Of a stretch of 64,000 nt of DNA, positions 51,801-64,000 are shown one piece after another. The stretch lies in the NCBI GenBank assembly GCA_018873245.2, contig JAEMBT020000008.1, positions 14,185,172 to 14,249,171 of the forward strand, written 5' to 3'. Positions within the stretch are counted from its first letter, which is position 1, and each line of letters opens with the position of its first letter. The notes below the pieces were generated by a model, which had not been told where the DNA came from, searched no databases, and saw only the letters and a list, made by a program, of their open reading frames with translations. The position numbers were made by a program, and so were the translations under genes. The DNA comes from Archegozetes longisetosus. Its lineage: Eukaryota; Arthropoda; Arachnida; Sarcoptiformes; Trhypochthoniidae.

Positions 51801-54800
51801 CTTGTGTTGTGAGCAGAACTCATATATAAGAAACTGAGTTCTAATCTATTTATATCCATAAGTTAATATGATTTTGCAAAAATACTTTCAAACACTTATT
51901 TATATTGATTGAGAGCCATGTGTTTTTCATATAATTCAGTTTAGTAATAGAGTTTGGGATTAGGAAAGTTTATTTCTCCAGAAGTTCATATTGATGCTAA
52001 TGATTAAATGGTCACTCTGCACGTTTTCTGCCTAATGGCTTCGCAATGACATAATCGCAACTCGAAAAAATCATGCCATAAGTATTCGCCTTTTTCGCGG
52101 TAATAACATTGCGTCTATTGATTTGATTTACTTGAGATTCTTGTTCAAAGTCTATGAGTTTGTTGAATAAACTTTTAAATATTTGATATGCATTTAAAGT
52201 GAAAATTTGGGAATATATTTCTGTCAGTATTATCTGGGATTTGTGCATAAGATGGAATCGGCTCTTTTTAATCAATTCTCTCGATCTCTTTCTCAAAATA
52301 TTATTGAATATCGATCAGAAAAGATTTTTTTATCATTTGGATCAATAATTATGACATAGTTCTGTTATCAAATCACTGGCATGAATCTGTGGAATGAAAC
52401 AGAAGTAAGATGGACATTTATTTTGGGATAGAAATAAGCTTAATGTTAATTGAGAATATAATTTAAGTGATTATTATGGTAGAGTAAATATGTAGTGAGT
52501 GGTGAAGCCAAGCGTTTGGTTCAGTTCAGAAGAAGTAGAGTAGCGTAAAAGTGATTTCAAATTTAGTAGTGTGTAATCTTAGTGATCTTCTTTACTACTA
52601 GTGTTTCCTTTAGTTTGATTGCATTTGTTATGTTGTAGACATAGTTATGTTGATTTGAGCTGACAATATGTCAACTTTTATTAATATTGCGATGTTTTGA
52701 TAGCCATAGCTAACAAATAAACGCTGAATTACACAACTTCTTCAAACAAACACTACTATTGAATTATTCGCGAACATCTTGTCTATAAACCACAGATATT
52801 AAACAAATGGTCAGTTTCTAATTGAAATTAGCAATCAGCCAATTGTCTGTTCTACCAGTCAGGATTGCAAGTTGATGGTGATTAGTGTGCTAAAAATAAT
52901 CATCAAACAGATCAAGTTCAGTCATTTTTGTGGAGTTATTTTGACCAAATCAATTAGTAAGAGCGATATAAGTAAAACACGAGAACAATGAGTCTGAGTC
53001 TCGTAAAGAATCTGCCTCTGAATCTATGTGTTGCCTCAAATCATTTCTTCTTATATAACGTTAGGTTGCAATCAAGTGACTTAAGATACTCATCTGTAGA
53101 ATCTTTTAGTGGCAACTTACGTGTTTGGGCATCATTAAAATGTCTCTTCTTTCTATTGTTCACATGTTATAAGTGATTTCGATAAGCTTTAGGATAGACA
53201 TCAAATAAAATTATATTATTCTTTACTGAATATTCTTTTGGATATTCTCTGGATATTCTTTGCTGAAACACATTCTTCATAAGATTTATTGAAAAGTTCA
53301 AAGTATATTTTTAGTAATTTGAAAAGTTTGATGTGTATTAGACAGAATATTAATTTTAGAATAAGTTGTATTGTTGAAAACTTGTTATAAAATGCTAAAT
53401 AATTCATCATATGTTCTAACAAAAGCCTCCAGCATTATCTTATGCAACAGGATCATAGCTTTCAAATTACTCTATTTATGAATTATTTATTAGATTCTCT
53501 TATAGACTAGAAATAAACTCTAAATTACTTTCTATACAAGTTGTTAGTTATCGATTAGAATCATTTTAACTTTAATTCTAGACCTGTCTCATCCTGTGGT
53601 TCTATCTAATTCGATGGTAATGTTTCCAGCTAATCATTCATAGATCATCAATTAAATACAGTTCTTATTTGTCAGAAAATCTCTTCAAAACCCTATTCTA
53701 CGGATAAATAGGATTTGTCAACAAACCTGAGAAAGATTGTATTCTTCGTCGTTTTTTATCTTATTGATTTATTCTTGGAATTAATCTAGTCAAAATGTAT
53801 CCATTATTGTTTATACGATTGTTTTTTAAATCCATTTAATTTGTTTGAATGACTTTAATAATTAGGTTACTACATCGCTAATTGATTATTTATTCCATAC
53901 TGTTGTGAGAATTAAATAAATAAGCTTTGAGTCACTGATAAATATTTGTAAAATGATGGAAGCAATTAGTGATTTACTTTCACTCTATGCAGAACAATAA
54001 TGACATTTATTTTATTTTATATATATATATATTTTGCGACATTTGTAATGATGCTACAAACGCAAATAACTATTGTTATGCTCCTTAAAATCCGTATAAG
54101 ATTCTTTAGGCAGCACTGCATAACTTATTCTTATTGCACAAAAGACTGATTTGTTCCATCGAAATTCATTCCGTAAGAATAGTTTTGTTTGCTTTTATTA
54201 TCTCTGCTCAACCAATTTGCTTTATAGTTCTATAACAGTTACAACTGTCAACACTTTACAAACATCACAACGATCAATTTACGACATTACGACCAACTTT
54301 CTACAGCTATTTCTGACTAACTTTATGCCTCACTTTCTTAGCAAATGCTTTCAAATAGGTAGCGATTCAATCACATTCTACAGATCTGTCGTCTTGACAA
54401 AAATACGTGACTAGAATTTCAATAAAAACTTATTATCATTAATTAGTTATGAGTTGAAATTGTTCTAAAACTTTGTTTTCAAAGCAAGTCTTAAACGTAT
54501 ATTTGATTAGAGTAAGATGTTATTACTTATTACTATGAAAACTAATTAAGTAACTGAAAAGATGATTTTACCAGAAGTTCTTTAAGATATAGACACAGAT
54601 GAGCCGACCAGACAGAACAGTACTGGTAGTGAATCGAAATTGATTTTACTGAAAAATAGCAAAATTCAACAAAAAATGAGCGAAATTGAGCAAAAAATCT
54701 AATGTCACAATACAAATGCCAAATGTTGGACCGAATTCTTGATTATGACACTGGATTGAGTTGAACAACAGTTAATAAGTAAAGATACTCTATTGGAACA

Positions 54801-57800
54801 TAAATTAAATATTAAAAACATATTTTGAATGATCGCTTTACTGATCAGTCACACAAGCATCCAATAAATGCATTTTCATCAGTCCTATTCCTATCTATCT
54901 TACTTAAGTGGCTTATATTATGGCATTCTTTCGTTATTTTATGGATTTTTCGTCCACGAAAATAAATAAAAATAAATATAAAGCTATAAATAGCAATGCA
55001 TTCTAGTTGTCGAAAAAATGAAAATCATGAGTAGCTCTAGTTATTGGGTCAAAACTAATAATTGATTATAACAGAATTTGATTAGAACAGAATTTGATTA
55101 GAACAGAATTTCCACATCAACAGAATTGCCATATGAACAATATCGATTTTGCAAATAGTTTTAATAAATCGAACAAATATTTGAACTAAAAAATAATTTG
55201 AATTTTGAAACTAAAGAAAAACTGATAGAAAGTTGACAACAGATTGAAAAAATAAAGATAGAAGAAATAGGTTAAGTTTAATTTATCCTCTAGTTGGTGA
55301 GATAATCTATATTTACAGTAGAATATAATTATTTATTAACTCATCAGTCCATTAACCCGATTGGGCTCATTACTCAAAATTAATTAATGCTTAAAATAAG
55401 CTTCGATTGAGAAAATCTATTTGACTATTGTATTAAAGATAATTTCAAACATGAAAGATTAACATTTATAAAAGATTAACATTTATAAAGCGGAATATAC
55501 TAAATGGTGGATAAAACGATAATAAAAAATAAATGTACTGTCGAATGCATGCAATAAAATGCTATCTGAGACTGAATTAAGGTTCGAGATAGAACTTTAT
55601 AGAGTCAGTTTAGATTGCAATATCACTCATGTGATCTGATAATCTCGATCATGTAGAGTAATTCAACTGCATTTATCTGGATTATATTGACGCACATGAT
55701 CGCAGCAAATAAGACTTGACATATACTAGTTGAATCCTCCCTTGTTTTAACATTTTATCTAAAATTACGTTGAGTCGAATAAATTGTGACTTGTAGGTGT
55801 AAATTTAATATTTGTTGTGCATAGTACATCTAATATTAAGGAATATCCATTTTTACAATCAAATCATTATTATTAGTTCTCTAATAATTAGGGCATAAAA
55901 CGGATTATATTAGTTTTGTAAAACTATGCATATATGATTCTATCTTCATATATGAATTTTTATGAATTTTTGCTTTTGTTTATTCATCACAATTTAACTA
56001 ATATTCAAAACAAACAAAATCACAGCCAAATTAATGGGTAGCTGTAAAGAGAGAAAATTGAGATCCAGCAGAATTAATCATAAAAGTAATTAGGTTTAGG
56101 ATGAACTTTAGTTAGAGGAAAATGTGAAGGCTACTACATGAGTCAATTGTTAATATTGTCGACTAGATATTACGCCTTCTCAGGGATTGATTCGATCTAT
56201 AACTTAAATAAGGTTTACTACTCCCACGCTCCACACATCCCCTTTATTTCAAAATACCAATCATTTACATTCTAAACTTTAACTTGATCGTTCTCACAGT
56301 TGTGCTAGTTTCTTTTCTTATTTTGCTCTGTTTTTTTACTCGAACTTTCAACTCGAGTTTTCAACTTTCAACTTTAGTCAATAGAATAATGATTTAGTTC
56401 TATTGAAATGTGAACTGCAGACAAAACACTAATAGAAATAGCAGAGAGACTTACCAATATTGTCAATCAATTTAAGTATTATTTCAGTTTGACCACTAAA
56501 TCTTTCAATTTGACAAATGTTTATAAAAATCAAGTTTTAGGTGTTTTATCATAAATAAGTTTTAAATGAAATTTGACTCATTTTAACATAAATAAACTTA
56601 AAGTAAAAATGACAGAGTTCTTATTCAAACAATAAATAAAACCAAAAGCTTAGAAAAAAACACTTATTCCCTCCCAGACTTTACTCGATCGATAGTCAAC
56701 TAATTCAAGCAAATGGCATCAGTTGAGAAGAAAACAGTAATTTAATACTAGGGACAAATGTTAGACAAAAACTGATTAGTACAAGAGCCACACTTTGCAG
56801 AATTTGCTTTAGCCTTAAAACTATTTCACTTCAACCGTATGTCTAATTGAGTGGTAACCTTTACAAACGCTCATTCATTCTATAATTCATTTATCTTCAT
56901 AACTTATCTTATCTTCATTCTGACTTTTCTCTAACCGTTTCTCTTCGACATCCAACTAAATCCTTAATAAATATTCATCTAAGATATTATTAAACTATCA
57001 ATTGTTAACTAGACTTCTACAGGGATGCAGCGAAACTTTTGCAAGAGGGGTACAGCTCTAACCACAAGAGTTACACATATGTATTATATACCGAAATAAA
57101 GCTTATTCTAAATAGAATTAAGGTGTTTAACCAGTGATCAGTATGATAGTCATTAGCAGTTTTTGCAGCACAAATTCTTGAAGGATATGAACACAACAAA
57201 TTAACAAATAATTCAGTGTATATTTGCAATTCTTTAAAGACTTGTTTAATGTGTTCCCTCGGAGTTTCTTTAGAAAATGTTTCTCTACTAGTCTCAGATA
57301 AAATATACTTTTCAACCTCATCTTTCATAATTGAGCAATAAATTGAAATTGTTACTATAACATTTTTCAGGAAATACTATACGATGATAGTTTTCGGTTA
57401 TAAACCGATTTTGACTAAATTTGACCGCCAAGATGATAAATGTAACATTAGTTAGAAACCGGTTTTGACCAGTACTTGAAATTCAAAAATGTTAGCATAA
57501 ACCAGTGCTATTAACTTTTGGTTGTCAACAATAATTGCATTGTTATTACAGATTGCCATTCAGTATTTAAGTATGGCAACCAGTAGTTTGGATGCCGAGC
57601 GATCATTTATCAAACTTCGTGTCATACAACATTCAAACAGATGCAATATAAATAAAGTATAAAAATGCAAATCATAATGCACTTTAATGCAGAATAAGTT
57701 TCATTGCTATTAGCAAATTATTATCATTGTTATTATTATTGCTAACATTCACTATTAAGTTCATTTTTATCAAACTTTTATTGACCAAAAATAAGTAAAA

Positions 57801-60800
57801 TAACAAAAATGAACCCAATTTGACCTCCGATTTTAACATTTTATGACCGAAAATCGACATCACTAACTATATGCTATTCAAATTCATTTAAAATAAGCTA
57901 TGATATATAATTTATATATGTACCTCTGGTGGTTAGGGCTGTACTCACTTGCAAAACTTTCGCTGCATCCCTGTACTTGTTTTGCTGGTCTCTTCTATTG
58001 ATCAAACTGACGATGCAACAATTTTCAATACATAGATTCAGCATTTGCTTTGAAATTTGCCTTCAGATTTCAAGATTGTGAAGACTCAGATAAATTTAGG
58101 CAGTTTGTGGAGGAAAGCATTTGATTAGCTGAGCTGAGACTTAAACGAGTTAGGATGATTTGATTTATGTTGCAATCAGTTTTATGGGTTAAGTCATTGT
58201 AAAGTGCAGCAGTCATATTAGATTTGGTTAATTGTAACAATATGTCAACAATTCTAACTTAATTCTCACTACAAACGTTTTGAAACTTATGAATTATTTC
58301 TATCTTGTTCTCGCCCAAATCATCAAAGTATAACTCATTTGAATTGAATAGTTGTTTAAGTTAGTGCAGAAGTTGTTTGATAAGGTGGTCAACTGTGTTG
58401 ACACGTTGGATTTGGTGCTAAGTTGTTGGAAATGTTACTTTATTAGACGTTGTTGACACAAAAGCATTAATATTGGTAATAGACTTAGCGATTTCTGATA
58501 TGAATTATTCAATTACTAATAATAACAATAGTAAAGTGACGCAAACATTGAGAAAATAGTACCAATTAGATAAATAGGCTTTGAATTATATGATTTTTTG
58601 TCAAGTATTTTTAGGTAGAATAGATTTGCAATTTTATAGATATTTTTAGATAACCTTTTATTATAATCACTTGTTATTGTGTACTTTCACAGCAGGTGTG
58701 CAAACTAAATTATTTTTATTCAATAACATTGAAACACCATTTTTTGGTCAATATAACACTCACTACTTGTGTTAAGAAGAATCAACTTTTCTATTCATTT
58801 CCAATAATATTACATAGCTATGAATTAAGCATTTTGATTCAATTATTATATCGATTTTTTCATATACAAGTTCGTCGAGTAGCTTAACAAAAAATGTTTC
58901 AGTGTATGTGTTAGTACAATCATTTGGAAGCCTTACTTATGAATAAAAGCTTAAATTCTATTATTATTTATACAATTTTCTGAGATTCTGGATCTAAGAC
59001 TTCTGAAACTTTGTCTTAGGTATAAGTACTTAAACAAATTGGTTCAAATCCATAATAAAAGCTACAAAATACTTTTTAATTGCATCTGAAATAGCTAGAA
59101 ATAAAAATTATGCCTAGGATTAAAAATACTTTAGTCTAATTAAAGATTCTTTTCCTTTATATATAATTAAGTTCTCTTCTTTAAAACAAAAAGTTCATAT
59201 TTACCTTTAACCTTTCAAGCAGATAAAAATTCAGTTATGAATAAATCTAAGAATAACTGAATAAATCTGTAGAATAATTGAATAAATCTGTAGAATAATT
59301 GAATTAATGAATATACTTGAGAAATAACTGAAGAATAATTGAATGAACATAAAGAATAATTGGAGAGAATTTCTCGAAATTAGAAGAGTTAATGGCCATA
59401 TTATGTTATATATTATAGTTATGGATAACATTATCGGAGCGTCATATCCAAACGCGTAAAATCAATTGGTTGATCACATCAAGATTTTGTTTCAATGAGA
59501 AAGGAAACCCTGACGATGAAGCACTCGGAGCACAAATAGTTAAGGTTTGTTAACTAATTACTTGCCAAACCTTGCCACACTTTCTCATACCATTAATATT
59601 TCATAAGGATCTTCATCGGACCGGATGTAGTCTTTTCAGTGGGGAAGAATTACATAATCAGGCATTACTCAAACAAGTATTACTGGCATACGCGCGTTGG
59701 AATAAATGTAAGACCATTCCCACTTTGATCTGCAATTCAATGCTATAAATGTATTGAAACATTTGAGTTGTAAATTGGAATAAAAAAAAGAAAATAGTAT
59801 TCAAGCTGAAAGTAGCGAATGTTAGGTTAGGTTAGGAATAATATCTAAGAGCATAATCTTGTATTCTTAATATTTTATGTAAAAAAACGTCTACTTATAT
59901 AACAACTTATATATGAAAATCTACATAATAAAACTTTTGACTTCGTTATATTGTTAGCTGTTGGCTATTGCCAAGGGTTCAATATGTTGGCTGCTATCAT
60001 CCTTGAAGTAATGGAAGGCAATGTCGAAGATTCACTTAAGGTAAATATCATATTAGAGATTATTTGCTTAGATTCTCTGCTCTGATTCTATTTCTGTTAC
60101 ATTTAGAAAACGACTGCTTGCCCTATGTAGAATTTAAAGAACTTGAGTCTGCAGTTTTATGTTTAGTTAGATGAAAAATTGATTTATAAACTTACACTTA
60201 TTATTGATACTCGACATGCTTTTGATACTCGATATCTGTTTACAAATATTCGGGAAGTTACTGCTCTTTATAGTCAACTATATTGAATGAAAAAGTTTTT
60301 TTTGACAGAATTTCAGTATATGAGTAGAATTGACCTGATGTATATAAAAAAGCGGATATACTACTCAATTTACTCAATATCCATCACTAGAATTTTTGCT
60401 TGTTTTTCTTCAGTAACTTATCAAGCTAACTGATATTTTAAAATAGCTCTTTGTATTAAATTGACTTGCATTAACAAACAAAACGTTTTATTATAATTGA
60501 ATGCACTTTCAGTAAAGTAAAAATTCTTAAAGTATTGTTAGCGACCACATTAACTTAAATTTGATATGGATTTAAATGGACTAATAAAAACTTTAACCAT
60601 ATTATCCCAGACAAGATTTTGAAAAAGTAATTAATTTAGTTTTGTCTACTTAAACATGATTCCGGACGTGATTCTGTCCTAAAAACTCATTGATTTAAAG
60701 GTTTTTAAAGTTATAGCAGACTCTAAAAGAACAAATTGTTTTAGCTTAGAGTCAATCGTTAAATAACGCTATGAAAAGCTCTGCAAAATTTAGTAATGCT

Positions 60801-62162
60801 TTTCACATAGGAAACAGTTTTAGATGTTTCTCATATTTTATTATTCAGATTCTATAATAGAATGAATATATTTCCTAAAATCTTAAATTACACTCTCACA
60901 GTTATTCTAACTGATAGTCAACTCCAATTATCCATTTTTCAATTTGTTTATCTCTTACATCTAAATTAGCCTTTTTTGCATTCTGACTAATCTATAATTC
61001 AAGTCTACATCACTACAATTATAAGAATTGCAGACTAGAGTGTTATACATACTCTTTTTTCTTTTTCAATTAAATAATAGAAGAGAAAAAGTTTTCAGCA
61101 ATAATTTACATGTGACATGAACTAAGTTTTCGTTTTTAGTAACTAGATCAAACAACTAAAGCTGATATATTGAGTTTTTATTTGGGACAAAGCACAAAGT
61201 GATCTGCATTTCAATTTAAATCAAATGCTTATTAATTTAGTCTTCAATCTTATATGCTCGACAAAGCATTTGGATAAATTGATTGTCGTCATTAACTAGT
61301 TTTATTTGACAATATTTCACATTTAAATCAAATCCAATGAAAATAATTTAAACTACAGTTATTTGTAAATCAAATACTATATCCTCTCTAAACTGGTAAT
61401 AATGGTCTAAATTTTCTGAATAATCGATTATTTGATAGAAAATAATGGTATCTATGAATATTATTAAAAAAATTGAAGAGAATCCATAGGGCTATAATGA
61501 AATATATATTGAAATAACGCTCTCAACTTCTCAACTTATCACTTGACCCAAATTGCTTGAAGACTTTTCAAAATAGAATCAAAGCCTTAACGTCATATAA
61601 TATTCTATTAAACGCTAGTCTTTATTCAAATATTTTCATTGCAAATGCGTTTCAATTCGTAAAATCTAAAAAGTATTAGATAAAACATAATAAGCTTCAG
61701 ATTGAATGAACAAATTGGTAGAGAGTTGCAAATCATCAAGCTTATGATGACATTAAAGAAATCAAATATTGATATTTAATCTTTCCTCAGGTTATGATAT
61801 ATTTGATCGAAGGAGTCCTACCAGAAAGCTATTTTGCCAACAATCTTCGGGGGTTATCAGTAGATATGGCAGTATTTCGCGACTTATTGCGAATGAGACT
61901 CTCCACTCTAGCGAAACATCTTGATCAATTACAATACCAAGCCCAAGACTTAAGCACTGGAGCCAGTTACGAACCTCCCCTAATCAATGTTTTCACAATG
62001 CAGTGGTTTCTCACTTTGTTCTCTAACTGTCTTCCTAAGTCTTCTGTCCTCCGAATATGGGATTTAATTTTTTTGGAAGGAAATGAAGTTCTATTAAGAG
62101 CTGCGTTAGCTATATGGGATTGTTTGGCTGAGTACGATTATTAATTATTATTATTATTATTA

Positions 62163-62210
<48 letters not shown>

Positions 62211-63143
62211 CACTGTTACACACTCTAAAATCTTTCCCATTTTTAATTTCCGCTCTATCCAATTCTACTTGATAAATACACTTTTTTTCTACATTTACAG
62301 CCGAATATTGACTGTTGAGAGCGCTGATGAATTCTATAGTATTATGGGTGTTTTGACTAGAGAAATGATGGAATTTGGTGTAACTGACACTAACGAATTA
62401 GTTAAGGTATTTATTATTAGTATAATCCAATTATGTTCTTCTTGATTTTCTTACCTATCAGACGTCGTCTTGAAATATATAGTTGTTGTCCTTCAAAACA
62501 TATTAATATAGCATAAGAGTGTGGAGAAACGGTATAATTCGGATTATAGGATATTTAGCTTTCTATTTAAAGAAATAGTTCAAAATCGATATAATACTCT
62601 GACAAGTTTTCAATGCTCTTTAGCATTGTAAATTTTATAGATAATTAACTTATGAAACCGTATTGTAACAGTGCTTTTAGAGATAGTGAAGCAGAACGTT
62701 TGAACAAGTTTTACACTATTCTATGCTCTAAAACTTTGTCCACACTCCAATCTGTATATTCTGTATATATTCTGTGTATATTCTGTGTATTCTGTAAATA
62801 TTTTCACTCGAAACCAGTATGTTTAACATTAACAAAAGCTGAACTGAAAGGAGTAAAAAATCGCAACTTAATTAAAATTGAACTGAATATATAATTAAAT
62901 GAAATTAAATTAATTGATTGCAGACAATTTGCATAATGGCTCCGTTCCCATTCCCTCAATTAAGCGAATTAAGAGAGAAATACATTTATAACATACGTCC
63001 ACTCACATCGTCTTTTGCGTTAGTCAAAAAAGGCCTTCAGATCTTTCAGAGCGATGATGAAGATGAACCTGATGGAGCTGATGATCAAATGATGCTAGCT
63101 AATTGGTATATCACCAATGCTTTCAATTCTAATAAAGCTAAAG
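39807..63143 (+). CDS. TBC1D30: TBC1D30-type RabGAP, 3' end outside window
   Basis: Nine exons: 39807-40266, 40464-40628, 50541-50668, 59419-59544, 59608-59707, 59958-60040, 61791-62131, 62301-62406, 62924-63143. They give 576 codons, continuing past the right edge in phase 1. The N-terminus is Ser/Asn-rich; RISSMVDELLNDIY, LLHHLRKRDRL and DIITAALQAISPKR match the vertebrate upstream segment. The TBC domain runs from about residue 240 to 500. The arginine finger is in IVKDLHRTGCS (Arg297) and the glutamine finger in GYCQGFN (Gln332), so both catalytic residues are present. FANNLRGLSVDMAVFRDLLRM, FTMQWFLTLF and MAPFPFPQLSELREKY are near-identical to TBC1D30. The family stimulates GTP hydrolysis by Rab8 and restrains primary cilium formation. 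Introns 2 (9.9 kb) and 3 (8.75 kb) are far longer than any neighbour's. No further exon was recognised up to 64000. Confidence 0.9.
40698..40778 (+). repeat. 42-bp tandem duplication
   Basis: Two copies start with CCAACTTTTGCAACTATTG, at 40698 and 40740, followed by closely similar sequence through GACATGTTTGC. Confidence 0.85.
41336..41384 (+). repeat. 10-bp tandem repeat (GGTTAGTTAA)
   Basis: About four to five units of GGTTAGTTAA, the last one degraded. Confidence 0.85.
44478..44514 (+). CDS. Candidate alternative first exon A of TBC1D30
   Basis: An ATG opens 12 codons (MDETERKINTTI) plus one base and meets a consensus donor G|GTAAGA. The phase is exactly that needed to join exon 3 at 50541 (making Gly, then VDTK). 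The patch is GC-richer than the intron around it. A 32-codon upstream frame (from about 44380) stops just before this ATG. No transcript evidence is visible here. Confidence 0.4.
45070..45127 (+). CDS. Candidate alternative first exon B of TBC1D30
   Basis: ATG, then 19 codons in all (MSNILNKTLKNIGRRLSTT) plus one base, ending at a strong donor G|GTAAGT. The phase matches exon 3, giving a shorter protein that skips the Ser/Asn-rich N-terminus but keeps the whole TBC domain. The peptide is basic and amphipathic. It is the best supported of the three candidates. Confidence 0.55.
49116..49170 (+). CDS. Candidate alternative first exon C of TBC1D30
   Basis: ATG, then 18 codons (MTLFRAIRSIRTILKLNS) plus one base, ending at G|GTTCAG, a weaker donor. 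Phase again fits exon 3. The encoded peptide has the same basic, amphipathic character as candidate B, which is why I list it. Confidence 0.3.
57020..57973 (+). mobile_element. hAT-like DNA transposon, degenerate
   Basis: The 954-bp element is bounded by inverted ends. The left end reads CAGGGATGCAGCGAAACTTT; the reverse complement of the right end reads CAGGGATGCAGCGAAAGTTT. Similarity continues for about 55 bp with six or so mismatches. The CAGGG terminus is typical of hAT elements. Flanking 8-mers GACTTCTA and TACTTGTT share five of eight positions, which suits a decayed 8-bp target duplication. Inside is a remnant of the hAT C-terminal dimerisation region. The element is too short and broken to be autonomous. 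Confidence 0.8.
57552..57662 (+). pseudogene. hAT transposase C-terminal remnant
   Basis: Thirty-six codons read IAIQYLSMATSSLDAERSF followed by IKLRVIQ and then a stop. The block S-S-x-D-A-E-R-S-F-x-K-L is the hallmark of the hAT dimerisation region (usually SSADAERSFSKLK). A CAG just before 57552 looks like an acceptor. The rest of the transposase is not readable on this strand. A minus-strand frame at 57071-57328 within the element is unexplained. Confidence 0.7.
60041..61790 (+). other. TBC1D30 intron 6
   Basis: 1.75 kb of AT-rich intron within the TBC domain, GTAAAT...CTCAG. Nothing else is seen in it. Confidence 0.7.
62137..62210 (+). repeat. ATT microsatellite beside an exon
   Basis: A TTA/ATT trinucleotide tract starts 6 nt after the exon 7 donor of TBC1D30 (GTACGA at 62132) and fills half of the short intron. 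Confidence 0.9.
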
Positions 63144-64000
63144 GTACAGTTAGCTATTATAAAATAGCTACCATAGATATATGGCTAGTTTGATATATAG
63201 CTAGTTAGATACATAGCCAATTAGGTACATAGCTACCAGAAAACACCATTTCTCATCTCTCAACTCAATTCTAAACTTTTAGTCCAAAAGTCTAAAACGA
63301 TTAAGAATCCAATTTCGTATAATGTCAATTATTTTGGAAACATAAAAATGTTGGCATAGGAACACATGATTTCTCGTTGCTATGTATCATTTTGAATAGA
63401 ATTGATATGCATGAATTTAAATGGCTGCTACAATTTATCAAATAAATTAAGTAAATGTACTTTCCGAAAATGCTTTGAATTATTCATTAACTGTTCTTAG
63501 TGTTAGAAAATTTACCTAACTTTACAAAAGATTATCTTTGAAGAATTGTGCCTCAAGTTGAATAAGATATTTAATATACAGATGTAATTGACCTCATTTC
63601 GATAAACAGAACCATTATTTAGATTAAAAAGTTGAAGAATTGATCAATAAAACCAGACTCAGACCGCTTAGATATATTTGAATAAAATTTAGTTTTCTAT
63701 AAAACTATAGGAATCCTGAATATTTTTAGAAACGCTTATTCTTTATCATACATAAATTTTGTATGACATAGTTGTAAGGCTGTGGAACATTTCGATTCTG
63801 ATTTCCAAGATCAACGTTAGTATGAGAGAAATTCGATCCAACCTATTAACAAGACTAAGTTCATTTTGAGAAAGCTTGAATTTGAATCCAAAAGTTATTA
63901 CCCAATTCATCTGAGTATTAATTCAATTTACAATTACGCCAGATATATAGTCTAATCATTACTTCTTAATAAGCCTACATTGAAACAACTTGATTCGCTG
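63144..64000 (+). other. Start of TBC1D30 intron 9, to window edge
   Basis: Begins GTACAG. AT-rich; no acceptor followed by TBC1D30-like coding sequence was found before the window ends. Confidence 0.6.

Larger units (their letters stand above)
50669..59418 (+). other. TBC1D30 intron 3
   Basis: This 8.75 kb AT-rich intron starts GTAAGT and ends TTATAG. Its main content is the hAT-like element at 57020-57973. A minus-strand open frame of 94 codons at 52012-52296 is unrecognised and unlikely to be a gene by itself. No microsatellite of note is present. Confidence 0.7.

Noticed and set aside
1-64000. CRISPR arrays, bacterial operons, tRNA or rRNA genes
   Set aside because: The tandem repeats are direct microsatellites or minisatellites without regular unique spacers. 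The genes have spliceosomal introns. No tRNA or rRNA sequence was recognised.

Overview
This is an intron-containing, AT-rich animal nuclear sequence. The spliceosomal introns are short (about 60-100 bp) within most genes, with a few very long ones, and every recognisable gene is a metazoan family. A degenerate array related to the arthropod telomere unit TTAGG (3641-3766) and the compact gene style fit an arthropod, perhaps a mite. That placement is inference; the only sequence marker is the array.

Left part (1-24178): no gene could be supported. It is a gene desert crowded with microsatellites, including six long CT tracts on the + strand, GA, TG, CATT and TTC tracts, and at least a dozen short minisatellites with periods of 9-30 bp.

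Centre (24179-40266 and beyond): a compact block of housekeeping-type genes. In order: a NUDT18-type Nudix hydrolase (+, 4 exons); a LARGE-type bifunctional glycosyltransferase (-, intronless, one 1-nt frameshift); a WDTC1/Adipose-type WD40-TPR protein (+, 7 exons, one 1-nt frameshift); a small, divergent UBA6-like E1 enzyme (-, 6 exons); LIN37 of the MuvB/DREAM complex (+, 3 exons); a MIC19/CHCHD3-type MICOS subunit (+, 3 exons); and the start of TBC1D30 (+). I built the exon models by hand from splice sites, reading phase and remembered family sequences. Every junction listed keeps phase.

Right part (40267-64000): the rest of TBC1D30, nine exons traced and truncated at the right edge. Introns of 9.9 kb and 8.75 kb separate the N-terminal exons from the RabGAP domain. 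The first contains three candidate alternative first exons, all in the phase needed to join exon 3. The second contains a 954-bp hAT-like transposon with inverted ends of about 55 bp and a remnant of the transposase dimerisation region.

The genes are not an operon and share no single pathway. The most unusual item is the UBA6-like E1: it keeps the catalytic cysteine and the UBA6-type C-terminus, but lacks the first catalytic cysteine half-domain and much of the inactive adenylation half, and has lost the conserved adenylation-site arginine.
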